This document shows positions 1 to 5,974 of a stretch of DNA of 6,097 nt, in pieces; position 1 is the first letter of the stretch, and the number at the start of each line of letters is the position of its first letter. The notes beneath the pieces are model-generated. The model was given only the letters and a program-made list of their open reading frames with translations, was not told the origin of the DNA and ran no database searches. The position numbers and the translations under genes were made by a program. This DNA is from an uncultured Flavobacteriales bacterium (lineage in GTDB: Bacteria; Bacteroidota; Bacteroidia; Flavobacteriales; Crocinitomicaceae): NCBI GenBank assembly GCA_946478775.1, contig CAMLDR010000229.1:1-6097 (forward strand), read 5' to 3'.

Positions 1-150
1 ACTATAAAACCCAAAACTAACAACTATGAAAATTGTCGTTCTTGAAACAAAGGTAAGCCAGTTTCTTGAAGTAACAACTTTATTTAAATATTTTTTTGAT
101 CAAATAAAACTCCTATTCTTGAATTCTTGAAATACGAATTTTACTAAAAT
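1..150. other. Non-coding flank downstream of the metal-uptake operon
   Basis: This very AT-rich stretch lies past the stop codon of the last operon gene. I see no convincing gene and no GC-rich rho-independent terminator. A weak AT-only inverted repeat (TTTATTT at 79-85 with AAATAAA at 102-108) could form a poor hairpin. The octamer TTCTTGAA occurs four times here (see the repeat entry). The neighbour to the left is outside the window. Confidence 0.5.
39..131. repeat. Four copies of the octamer TTCTTGAA
   Basis: Exact copies of TTCTTGAA lie at 39-46, 63-70, 116-123 and 124-131; the last two are directly adjacent. The octamer is a near-palindrome of the form TTC-N2-GAA. Four copies in under 100 bp is more than expected by chance even in AT-rich DNA, but the spacings (24, 53 and 8 bases) are irregular and I know of no binding protein to assign. 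Function is unknown; a low-complexity coincidence remains possible. Confidence 0.4.
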
Positions 151-1005
151 TTAGTTAGACGCTGTTCTTCTTTTGTATGGAGAAACCAATACCGAAATCA
201 TAAAAATCAAGCCATTCACACATACTATCAAAGGAGAAATGGAAATATTGATCCATTTTCCCAGGAACACTCCAAGGACGCAGGATACTATTCCTATGCA
301 CGCAGAGTATAAAAAAGTTAAGGCTAAAGTTCCTGAAAACTGCAATGCCGTCGCTGCGGGAAGTACTAATAATCCAACAACGAGGATCACACCTACACTT
401 TCAAAACTCAAAACGGCATGAATACTTAAGAGCAGCATTAGCACCAAATGAAAAGCCTGAACAGGGATCCCGATAAAAGATCCGAATTGCGGATTAAAAG
501 CCCATACTTTCCAGCCTTTAAAACCTAGTATGATAACGATTAACAAAATTAGCGTGAGTGGAAGCAATTGCAGAATAGCTTTTGTTCCATACAAATATTC
601 ACCGATAATCACCTGGTCCAAAATGGAAGTTTCCAAATCGCCATACAAAACACATTCCTGGTCGAGATCACTGTTCTTGCCCGCAAAAATCGCAATCATC
701 AATACCCCGATGGCAAATAAGAAAGTGAATGTAAAACCAATTGCTGCGTCCTCCTGAATTCGCCATTTTCTGCGCAAAAAATCAATTAAAAAGGTGGTCA
801 AAAAACCGGTAAGCGCTGCACCAAAAAGCATGGGAACCGAATCCCGGGTTCCGCTAAGTAAATAGGCGGCAACAATTCCAGGTAATACGGCATGGGAAAT
901 CGCGTCACCAACCATGACCAAACTTTTTGAAACAAGCAGCACTCCCAGTAAGGATGCCGGAACTGCAACTGAACAGGCGGTCAGTATCATTAATAGATCG
1001 TTCAT
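151..1005 (-). CDS. Metal ABC transporter permease, ABC-3 family (second permease, TroC/TroD or MntC/MntD type)
   Basis: Integral inner-membrane subunit of a Mn/Zn/Fe-type ABC importer, 284 aa, a normal length for the family. It is hydrophobic throughout with about eight membrane segments. Residues 33-43 carry the family motif GDAISHAVLPG, and the loop at 113-125 (DLDQECVLYGDLE) is typical of the Mn/Zn permease branch. A second conserved membrane stretch is around 204-220 (VGVILVVGLLVLPAATA). It is the last gene of the operon; its ATG overlaps the previous gene's TGA by four bases (ATGA at 1002-1005), with AAGG just upstream. It differs clearly from the neighbouring permease, so the pore is probably a heterodimer of the two. 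Family assignment is secure; the metal carried is inferred from the operon. Confidence 0.93.
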   Translation of the reverse strand: MNDLLMILTACSVAVPASLLGVLLVSKSLVMVGDAISHAVLPGIVAAYLLSGTRDSVPMLFGAALTGFLTTFLIDFLRRKWRIQEDAAIGFTFTFLFAIGVLMIAIFAGKNSDLDQECVLYGDLETSILDQVIIGEYLYGTKAILQLLPLTLILLIVIILGFKGWKVWAFNPQFGSFIGIPVQAFHLVLMLLLSIHAVLSFESVGVILVVGLLVLPAATALQFSGTLALTFLYSACIGIVSCVLGVFLGKWINISISPLIVCVNGLIFMISVLVSPYKRRTASN

Positions 1006-1835
1006 CCTTTTTTGGTTTTAAATGGAAGCCGAATTAAAAGAGCAACAGAAATGGCACAAAGACTCAGCACCATGATGATGCAAGGACCGGTGGGAATATT
1101 TTTCCCTAAAATGGAAATATACGAGCCCAGCAAAGAGGAAAAAGTGCCGAAAATAAGTGACAACCCGATTAAGGAACTTAATTTATAAGTAAGCATCCGT
1201 GCAGTCAGAACAGGAATAATCAGAAGTGCCGACATTAAAACGACTCCAACCGCCTGCACCCCCATTGCCACGACCAAAATGGTCATCGCGTTTAAAATAA
1301 AGTCATTCCAACGCAATGAAAACCCTTTACTGATCATAAACTCCCTGTTAAAAGCAAAACTGAACATCACCCGGTACCTGAAGAAGGTAACTGCAATAAT
1401 CAGCACTGAAACGATTGAAAAGAGAACCAAATCTTCGATATTCAAAGCCGCAATTTTACCAAACAGAAAATCACTCAACCCTGCTTGCCCGTCATCCGGT
1501 CTACCCTGGATATAAGACAACATTGCCAAACCAAGCGCAAAGAAAATACTAAGAGTTGCAGCAACTATCGTATCTGATTTTAATTTGGTCTTTCTTTGGA
1601 GCCACGATATCTGCTGCGTAGCCAGCCAACCTGAAATAAAGGCCCCCAACATCAGAATCACCGTATTTCTTTGTCCGGAAATCAGATACGCCAATACAAT
1701 TCCGGGTAAAATGGAATGGGAAATTGCGTCACCGATCAGCGACTTTTTTTGAAGGAACGTAAACGTTCCCACTAAAGCTGCAGAGATTCCGATGAGAGCA
1801 GTTCCTATAAATACAATCCAAATACTTAAGTCCAT
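1002..1835 (-). CDS. Metal ABC transporter permease, ABC-3 family (first permease, TroC/TroD or MntC/MntD type)
   Basis: Integral inner-membrane subunit of the same importer, 277 aa. About eight hydrophobic segments are visible (roughly 5-28, 40-54, 57-78, 88-108, 132-152, a double span at 180-210, 219-243 and 248-270). The hallmark motif GDAISHSILPG is at 35-45, and the conserved VGVVLMSALLIIPVLTARM stretch is at 196-214. The C-terminus ends in a short basic tail (KTKKG). The ATG directly abuts the TAG stop of the ATPase gene (TAGATG), so translation is probably coupled. There is no fused regulatory or cytosolic domain. It should pair with the other permease and the ATPase, receiving metal from the lipoprotein. 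Confidence in family is high; TroC versus TroD equivalence cannot be settled by eye. Confidence 0.93.
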   Translation of the reverse strand: MDLSIWIVFIGTALIGISAALVGTFTFLQKKSLIGDAISHSILPGIVLAYLISGQRNTVILMLGAFISGWLATQQISWLQRKTKLKSDTIVAATLSIFFALGLAMLSYIQGRPDDGQAGLSDFLFGKIAALNIEDLVLFSIVSVLIIAVTFFRYRVMFSFAFNREFMISKGFSLRWNDFILNAMTILVVAMGVQAVGVVLMSALLIIPVLTARMLTYKLSSLIGLSLIFGTFSSLLGSYISILGKNIPTGPCIIMVLSLCAISVALLIRLPFKTKKG

Positions 1836-2561
1836 CTATTTTCTCAATAAAAGTGTCATCCCGTATGCCCGCTCTATGTTCTCAGTTTTCAAAATTTCAT
1901 CAATCGGGCCGTTGGCAATGAGTTTTTTGTTTAACAGGATTACATCATCAAAATAGTGAGCAACCACTGAAAGATCGTGATGAACAATCACTACTGTTTT
2001 TCCTGTATCGCGCAACTTCTGAACGATGGACAAAATGGATTCCTGGGAAGCCATATCAATTCCAACAAAAGGCTCATCCATGATGATTAATTCTGCTTCC
2101 TGTGCGAGTGCCCGTGCGAGGAATACCCTTTGTTGTTGTCCACCGGAAAGCTGTCCAATCTGTCTATTAGAAAACTCAGACAACTGAACTTTTTTCAACG
2201 TTTCCTTCACAATTTCCCTATCAGCCATGGTCGTTCGCGACCACCATTTTTTAGGACGAATCCTTCCCATCGCTACTACTTCTTCAACCGTTATAGGAAA
2301 ATCCCAATCAATGGATTCTCTTTGAGGAACGTAGGCAATCTTTGAACGGTATTTTTCCAATGAACTTCCGAAGAATGTTACACTTCCCCTTTTCACCGGA
2401 ATAATCCCCAAAATCCCTTTCAACAGGGTTGATTTTCCAGAACCATTAGGCCCGATAATCCCTGTAATCTTTCCCGAATCAATGGACAAGGTTATACTGT
2501 CCAAAGCCAATGTGTCGCGATAGAAAACAGTTAAATCATTTATTTCAATAGCCTTTTTCAT
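1836..2561 (-). CDS. Metal ABC transporter ATP-binding protein (TroB/MntB type)
   Basis: Cytoplasmic ATPase that powers metal import, 241 aa and full length. All nucleotide-binding motifs are intact: Walker A GPNGSGKST at 37-45, Q-loop Gln80, ABC signature LSGGQ at 138-142, Walker B LIIMDEP at 158-164 with Glu163 as the catalytic base, and H-loop His195. The stretch YVPQRESIDWDFPITVEEVV (77-96) is characteristic of the Mn/Zn/Fe importer ATPases and separates it from generic ABC proteins. Its ATG overlaps the TGA of the lipoprotein gene (ATGA at 2558-2561), and an AAGGA lies a few bases upstream, the best Shine-Dalgarno-like site in the operon. It is expected to bind the two permeases encoded just downstream. 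Confidence 0.95.
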   Translation of the reverse strand: MKKAIEINDLTVFYRDTLALDSITLSIDSGKITGIIGPNGSGKSTLLKGILGIIPVKRGSVTFFGSSLEKYRSKIAYVPQRESIDWDFPITVEEVVAMGRIRPKKWWSRTTMADREIVKETLKKVQLSEFSNRQIGQLSGGQQQRVFLARALAQEAELIIMDEPFVGIDMASQESILSIVQKLRDTGKTVVIVHHDLSVVAHYFDDVILLNKKLIANGPIDEILKTENIERAYGMTLLLRK

Positions 2562-3460
2562 TTCAATCCTTCTTTAATGGAATTCACATTATGGCTCAAC
2601 ATTCCTATGTACGTATCAGCTCCACTACCCTTCGATCCTAAAGCATCTGAGAAAAGGGTTCCTCCGATTTTCACATGATAACCTCGTCGTTCAACTGAAC
2701 TCAAAACACTTTTCAAGGCCTTTGGACTCACTGAATTTTCGACAAAAATCGCTTTGACTTTGTGTTTAACGATAAAATCTACCAGATCAATCACATCTCT
2801 GACACCTGGTTCTTGTGAAGTAGACACACCTTGCAATGCTTTCACACGGATATTAAAAGTTCTGCCGAAATAGTGAAATGCATCATGAGAAGTGATCAAA
2901 ACCCGCTGTTCTTCCGGGATTTCGTTTAACTTCAATTTTAACTCATTTGTTTTCTTCTGAACCTTCAGCAGGAATCGGTAGAAATTTTCCCGAAACTCCA
3001 GTTCATATTGCGGGTATAGTTCAACCAATTTATCAACCACTCCATTCATACCGTGCACCCATGAATCCGTATCAAACCAAACATGTGGATCCGGAGTAAT
3101 TCCATCTGTATAAAGCACTTTATCCTCCGGGAAATCTGATTGAAAGGAAATCACTTCTTTTCTTTCAGACAAACGACTAAATAATTCCGCCATTTTTCCT
3201 TCCAAATGAAAACCGGTGTAAACAACCAGTTTTGCATCATTCAGTAAAACAACATCGCTTGGTCTTGGGTTATAAGTATGCGGATCCACACTTGCTCCCA
3301 TCAATGATTTAACGGTCAGTTTGTTCCCTACAACCTGTCGAACACAATCAGCTGTTATAGAGGTAGAACATACGATCAGTTTTTCATTTTCTTTCGTTTG
3401 TTTTACCTTACAGCTAAAAATCATGCAGATGCAAATGGCTATGTAAGCAGTATTTTTCAT
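2558..3460 (-). CDS. Metal-binding lipoprotein of ABC importer (TroA/MntA/ZnuA family)
   Basis: Substrate-binding protein that captures a divalent metal and delivers it to the permeases, 300 aa. The N-terminus is a lipoprotein signal: a hydrophobic stretch followed by the lipobox IFSC with Cys17 as the predicted lipidation site. Probable metal ligands, by comparison with TroA, are His61 (DPHTY), His126 (DPHVWFD), His192 (SHDAF) and Asp282 (GADTY). GVSTSQEPGVRDV (211-223) is a family hallmark. There is no His-rich loop of the kind seen in ZnuA zinc proteins, which speaks mildly against a dedicated zinc system. The His/His/His/Asp set matches TroA (reported to bind Zn and Mn) rather than the His/His/Glu/Asp set of PsaA/MntC. 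Its start overlaps the repressor's stop (ATGA). Family is clear; manganese is the inferred substrate, zinc or iron possible. Confidence 0.93.
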   Translation of the reverse strand: MKNTAYIAICICMIFSCKVKQTKENEKLIVCSTSITADCVRQVVGNKLTVKSLMGASVDPHTYNPRPSDVVLLNDAKLVVYTGFHLEGKMAELFSRLSERKEVISFQSDFPEDKVLYTDGITPDPHVWFDTDSWVHGMNGVVDKLVELYPQYELEFRENFYRFLLKVQKKTNELKLKLNEIPEEQRVLITSHDAFHYFGRTFNIRVKALQGVSTSQEPGVRDVIDLVDFIVKHKVKAIFVENSVSPKALKSVLSSVERRGYHVKIGGTLFSDALGSKGSGADTYIGMLSHNVNSIKEGLK

Positions 3461-4122
3461 AGCGGCTTTATAGCAATTTGTTTGGCAATTGTAATGGAAA
3501 ACTGAACCTGCTTGTTATCCATATTTACAATGATCGATCCGTCGAAGTTCAACTTATCAAGTACATCTATCGGAGTTCCAAGATGCAATCCAATTTTATT
3601 CAGGTATTGCAAAAATTCAGTTTGATCATCCTCTACTCCCATGATAATAGCTTTCATCCCTATCGTTGCTTCAGAAAGAAGAATTCGATTCGAAACCGAT
3701 TCAATTTTTCCATCTTTCCCGGGAATGGGTTCTCCATGAGGATCAACTTTGGGAAAACCTAAAAACTCATCCAATCTGTCCGTTAATTCCGTAGATTGAA
3801 TATGCTCCAATTGTTCAGCAATCTCATGAACTTCGTCCCATCCAAAACTCAGCTTATCCACCAGGAATGTTTCCCAAAGCCGGTGTTTACGGATGATTGC
3901 CAAAGCATGGGACTTACCTGTACTGGTGAGTGCACATCCCTGATACTTTTGATATTCCAGGAGTTCTTTTTCGCACAATTTCTTGAGCATATCTGTTACA
4001 GAAGACGCTTTTGTTAGCATTTTCTCCGCCAGGTCATTTGTCGAAATGGCACCTTCAACATCCTGGCTCAATGTAAAAATAGCTTTCAGATAGTTTTCTT
4101 CGCTTTGAGTTAAACGCAACAT
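3457..4122 (-). CDS. mntR: DtxR/MntR-family metal-dependent transcriptional repressor
   Basis: Metal-sensing repressor, 221 aa, with the three-part DtxR layout: N-terminal winged helix (about 1-70), dimerisation and metal-binding helices (about 71-145) and a C-terminal SH3-like/FeoA domain (about 150-221), which B. subtilis MntR lacks. Counting against DtxR with an offset of one, His80, Glu84 and His99 match the ancillary site and Glu106 and His107 the primary site. Glu103 replaces DtxR Cys102, as in manganese sensors. Asn10 stands where DtxR has Met and MntR has Asp; Lys13 stands where MntR has Glu. VEDDQ (163-167) resembles the DtxR stretch supplying Glu170 and Gln173. It is first in the operon it presumably controls, with a candidate operator just upstream. 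The ATG follows TAGG with a very short leader. Manganese sensing is inferred; iron is the alternative. Confidence 0.9.
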   Translation of the reverse strand: MLRLTQSEENYLKAIFTLSQDVEGAISTNDLAEKMLTKASSVTDMLKKLCEKELLEYQKYQGCALTSTGKSHALAIIRKHRLWETFLVDKLSFGWDEVHEIAEQLEHIQSTELTDRLDEFLGFPKVDPHGEPIPGKDGKIESVSNRILLSEATIGMKAIIMGVEDDQTEFLQYLNKIGLHLGTPIDVLDKLNFDGSIIVNMDNKQVQFSITIAKQIAIKPL

Positions 4123-4134
4123 CCTATTTTTTTA

Positions 4135-4165
4135 CAAATATAAAACTTTTTTTAGACTAGTCTAA
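4135..4165 (-). promoter_or_regulatory. Promoter of the metal-uptake operon
   Basis: On the minus strand TATATTTG (4135-4142) matches the Bacteroidota -7 element TAnnTTTG perfectly. Nineteen bases upstream, TTAG (4162-4165) matches the -33 element TTTG at three of four positions. The expected transcription start is only a few bases before the repressor's ATG at 4122, so the leader would be under about 10 nt. The palindromic operator lies between and over these elements. Confidence 0.65.
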
Positions 4166-4168
4166 AAA
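4149..4168. promoter_or_regulatory. Likely MntR/DtxR-type operator palindrome
   Basis: TTTTTAGACTAGTCTAAAAA is a perfect 20-bp palindrome centred between 4158 and 4159. Its core TTAGACTAGTCTAA closely resembles the DtxR/IdeR box pattern TTAGGnTAGnCTAA. It sits between the -33 and -7 elements of the operon promoter, where a bound repressor would block RNA polymerase. It lies about 60 bp upstream of the ndk -7 element, so control of ndk is less likely. The assignment rests on position, symmetry and the adjacent repressor gene. Confidence 0.75.
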
Positions 4169-4228
4169 TTGAGCTCACTTAGTATTTTTTCAGCTTCTAC
4201 GCCATACTTTATATTGAGAAAATAGTTG

Positions 4229-4236
4229 TATTTTTG
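4229..4236 (+). promoter_or_regulatory. -7 element of the ndk promoter
   Basis: TATTTTTG matches the Bacteroidota consensus TAnnTTTG perfectly. The -33 element is weak (TTTA at 4208-4211, 17 bases upstream, is the best candidate). Transcription would start around 4242-4245. This rules out the in-frame TTG at 4226 as the ndk start, because it would lie upstream of the transcript, and supports ATG at 4262. Confidence 0.65.
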
Positions 4237-4261
4237 CACCAAATTATTCAAATCAATTAAG

Positions 4262-4681
4262 ATGTCAGGCAACAGAACGTTCACAATGTTAAAACCGGAT
4301 GCGATCGAAAATGGTCACATGGGAAAAATTATTGATATGATTATCCAGGCTGGATTTTCAATCAAAGCAATGAAATTCACTCAATTAACTGAGGAGCAAG
4401 CAAAGAAATTCTACGAAGTGCACGCTGAGCGTCCATTTTATGGAGAATTGGTTGAATACATGACATCCGGACCAATTGTTGCTGCGATTTTAGAGAAGGA
4501 CAATGCTGTTGCTGATTTCCGTGCATTGATAGGAGCTACAGATCCTGCTGAAGCTGCTGAAGGCACTATTCGTAAGTATTATGCTGAATCAAAAGGAAGA
4601 AATGCGGTTCACGGATCTGATTCAGATGAGAATGCTGCAATCGAAGGTAAATTCCATTTTGCTGATTCAGAGGTTTTCTAA
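4262..4681 (+). CDS. ndk: Nucleoside diphosphate kinase
   Basis: Cytoplasmic enzyme that transfers the terminal phosphate from ATP to other (d)NDPs, keeping nucleotide pools balanced. It is 139 aa, the normal bacterial length. The ATP-site Lys11 lies in TFTMLKPDA (6-14), and the phosphate-accepting catalytic histidine is His117 in the invariant NAVHGSDS motif (114-121). The [18 protein letters not shown] stretch (91-108) is also family-typical. I chose ATG 4262 rather than the in-frame TTG at 4226, since the extra 12 residues are not family-like and overlap the promoter. There is no obvious Shine-Dalgarno sequence, as is common in Bacteroidota. It is divergent from the metal operon and followed by its own terminator, so it is probably monocistronic. 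Confidence 0.97.
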   Translation: MSGNRTFTMLKPDAIENGHMGKIIDMIIQAGFSIKAMKFTQLTEEQAKKFYEVHAERPFYGELVEYMTSGPIVAAILEKDNAVADFRALIGATDPAEAAEGTIRKYYAESKGRNAVHGSDSDENAAIEGKFHFADSEVF

Positions 4682-4689
4682 TAAAAACA

Positions 4690-4733
4690 CTCACAAAAAT
4701 AAATAAAGGCCTTACTTTTGTGAGGCTTTTTTT
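4690..4733 (+). terminator. Rho-independent terminator after ndk
   Basis: AAAGGCCTTAC (4705-4715) pairs with GTGAGGCTTT (4720-4729), with one bulged G, one G-U pair and a TTTT loop, and runs into seven Ts (4727-4733). A second possible stem, CTCACAAAA (4690-4698) with TTTTGTGAG (4716-4724), is a perfect 9-bp match that uses the same 3' arm, so the two hairpins exclude each other. Both end just before the T-run, so either could terminate. Confidence 0.8.
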
Positions 4734-4744
4734 GTGCTATAAAC

Positions 4745-5281
4745 ATGAGACAATTGGATATTTTTGGAAGTGAAACTTACGAGTATCTTTTTATTATTGA
4801 ACCGGATCAAAAAACGATTGAGAAACTCATAGAACTTAGAATGCTTTTGAATAGTACGATTCCTTTATCGGAAGAAATACTTCATTCAAAGCCACACATT
4901 AGTATCTGTTATTTCGAAGCAAGCGATTTTTCAGACGACTTGATTCTCACAAAAGCAAAGCAAGTTCTTTCTTCGGTTAAATCATTTGATATTCAGTTGG
5001 AGGGATCTGAGAAATGGGAAAACGGGATCCTGGTACTAAAAGTTAACCCGGATGAGAATACTCTGGAATTGCAGAAACAATTATCAGGCGCTTTTAGAGG
5101 AGTGATCAAAAATTTTCATTTGACAATTGCCCGAAACATGGCCGTTAAACTCCTGGATCAACTTCCAATGGAAAATTTTGAGTACAAAGGTAGGTTCAGG
5201 TGTGAGTCGATCTACATCCTAAAGAAAAAACAAAGTAAGCCATATCAGCTTCTTGATACGATCTATCTTAAAAGAAAATAG
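4745..5281 (+). CDS. 2H phosphoesterase / 2'-5' RNA ligase-like protein
   Basis: Predicted cytoplasmic protein of 178 aa in the 2H phosphoesterase superfamily (2'-5' RNA ligase, cyclic phosphodiesterase and relatives). The two signature motifs are His51-Ile-Ser53 in KPHISICYF and His125-Leu-Thr127 in FHLTIAR, about 74 residues apart, the right spacing for the two-lobed fold with a paired-histidine active site. The rest (YEYLFIIEP near the start, alternating helices and strands) agrees. Members act on 2'-5' RNA linkages, cyclic phosphates or other nucleotide substrates; the actual substrate cannot be read from the sequence. It starts 63 bp after ndk with a terminator in between, so it is probably transcribed separately, though I see no clear promoter. 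The start gives a complete first strand and is preferred. Confidence 0.82.
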   Translation: MRQLDIFGSETYEYLFIIEPDQKTIEKLIELRMLLNSTIPLSEEILHSKPHISICYFEASDFSDDLILTKAKQVLSSVKSFDIQLEGSEKWENGILVLKVNPDENTLELQKQLSGAFRGVIKNFHLTIARNMAVKLLDQLPMENFEYKGRFRCESIYILKKKQSKPYQLLDTIYLKRK

Positions 5282-5341
5282 GACAACCCCCTAATTCAAT
5301 ACTTTATTTAACATTTCTTGTTTTAATTTAACGCTTCTCGT

Positions 5342-5372
5342 TTTGAAACCGCTGGCGGAAGGTTTAATTTAC
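5342..5372 (+). promoter_or_regulatory. Promoter of the stress-protein gene
   Basis: TTTG (5342-5345), 19 bases, then TAATTTAC (5365-5372) fits the Bacteroidota promoter layout, with the -33 element perfect and the -7 element matching at TAnnTT but not at the last two bases. The start codon is 27 bases downstream. The motif TTTAATTTA occurs twice in this gap (5322-5330 and 5363-5371), of unknown meaning. Confidence 0.5.
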
Positions 5373-5399
5373 TCAAACGATTAATTCAAAATAATACTT

Positions 5400-5903
5400 A
5401 TGAGTAAAGAAAATTTAAATGACGTTGAAGCTGTAAAAAAGCTTGCCGAATTAGTAGACAAAATAGATATTGGGATGGTCATTACCCGAAGCAAAGGTGA
5501 TGAATTGCATATTGTACCTATTAGCCGTCAGGAAGTGGATGAACATGGTAATATTTGGATGTTAATCTCAGCAGAAAGTAGTATCCATCAAAATTTAATT
5601 GCAAATAACCGTGTGGATATTGCTTATAGCCATATTGGAGATTACAATTTTTTATCCGTGAGCGGAAAAGCTATCATATCACATGATAAGGCCAGAATAG
5701 ATAAATACTGGAATAAGCTGATGGAAGCCTGGTTTGAAAAAGGTAAAGATGATCCCAGCATTCGTATTCTAAAGGTTGAAACCAGCGATGCACATTATTG
5801 GGACAATAAATCCAATAAACTCGTTACTTTTTTTAAGGTGGCTGCAAATGCCATTACCGGAACTAATATGGATATTGGTAGAGAGGGGTCATTAGACTTA
5901 TAA
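5400..5903 (+). CDS. Pyridoxamine 5'-phosphate oxidase-like split-barrel protein (general stress protein 26 family)
   Basis: Predicted soluble 167-aa protein of the PNPOx-like flavin-binding split beta-barrel fold, closest in appearance to general stress protein 26. The barrel covers about residues 14-150: MVITRSKGDELHIVPIS (26-42) forms the first strands, NIWMLISAES (51-60) and VDIAYS (72-77) follow, and FLSVSGKAIISHD (84-96) leads into the helical segment with DKYWNKLMEAWF (101-112). The DAHYWD motif (130-135) near the end is typical of this subgroup. Members bind FMN or F420 and have been linked to stress responses; enzymatic activity is mostly unknown, and true pyridoxamine oxidase activity is unlikely. 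It is preceded by its own candidate promoter and converges on the rRNA operon flank. Family is fairly sure; function is not. Confidence 0.85.
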   Translation: MSKENLNDVEAVKKLAELVDKIDIGMVITRSKGDELHIVPISRQEVDEHGNIWMLISAESSIHQNLIANNRVDIAYSHIGDYNFLSVSGKAIISHDKARIDKYWNKLMEAWFEKGKDDPSIRILKVETSDAHYWDNKSNKLVTFFKVAANAITGTNMDIGREGSLDL

Positions 5904-5944
5904 TGTTCTTTACAGAATCCTGGTTAAAAAAGATATGACACAAA

Positions 5945-5973
5945 AAAAGCCGCTGCTTTTGGGAACGGCTTTT
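5945..5973. terminator. Bidirectional terminator between the stress-protein gene and the rRNA flank
   Basis: AAAAGCCG (5945-5952) pairs perfectly with CGGCTTTT (5966-5973) around a 13-base loop. Read on the minus strand the stem ends in seven Us (5942-5948), a good terminator for transcripts coming from the 5S side; on the plus strand it ends in four Ts and may stop the stress-protein transcript. It lies just beyond the partial 5S-tail copy. Confidence 0.7.
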
Positions 5974-5974
5974 G

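Noticed and set aside
79..108. AT-only inverted repeat as the terminator of the metal operon
   Set aside because: The stem has seven A-T pairs, no G-C pairs and a 16-base loop; it is too weak to call.
26..130. Short plus-strand reading frame of 34 codons starting MKIVVLE
   Set aside because: It has no recognisable promoter or ribosome site, becomes low-complexity Phe/Leu-rich, and overlaps the TTCTTGAA repeats. Nothing supports it as a gene.
173..4017. Plus-strand reading frames of 71-94 codons opposite the metal operon
   Set aside because: They run antisense to strongly supported transporter and repressor genes and their translations show no recognisable domain; they are shadows.
4226..4261. 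Upstream TTG start extending ndk by 12 residues
   Set aside because: The added residues are not family-like and the stretch contains the -7 promoter element, so the transcript would begin downstream of it.
4759..4766. Perfect TAnnTTTG match inside the 2H phosphoesterase gene
   Set aside because: It lies within codons 5-8, has no TTTG at the right distance upstream, and using it would force a start that removes the first strand of the domain.
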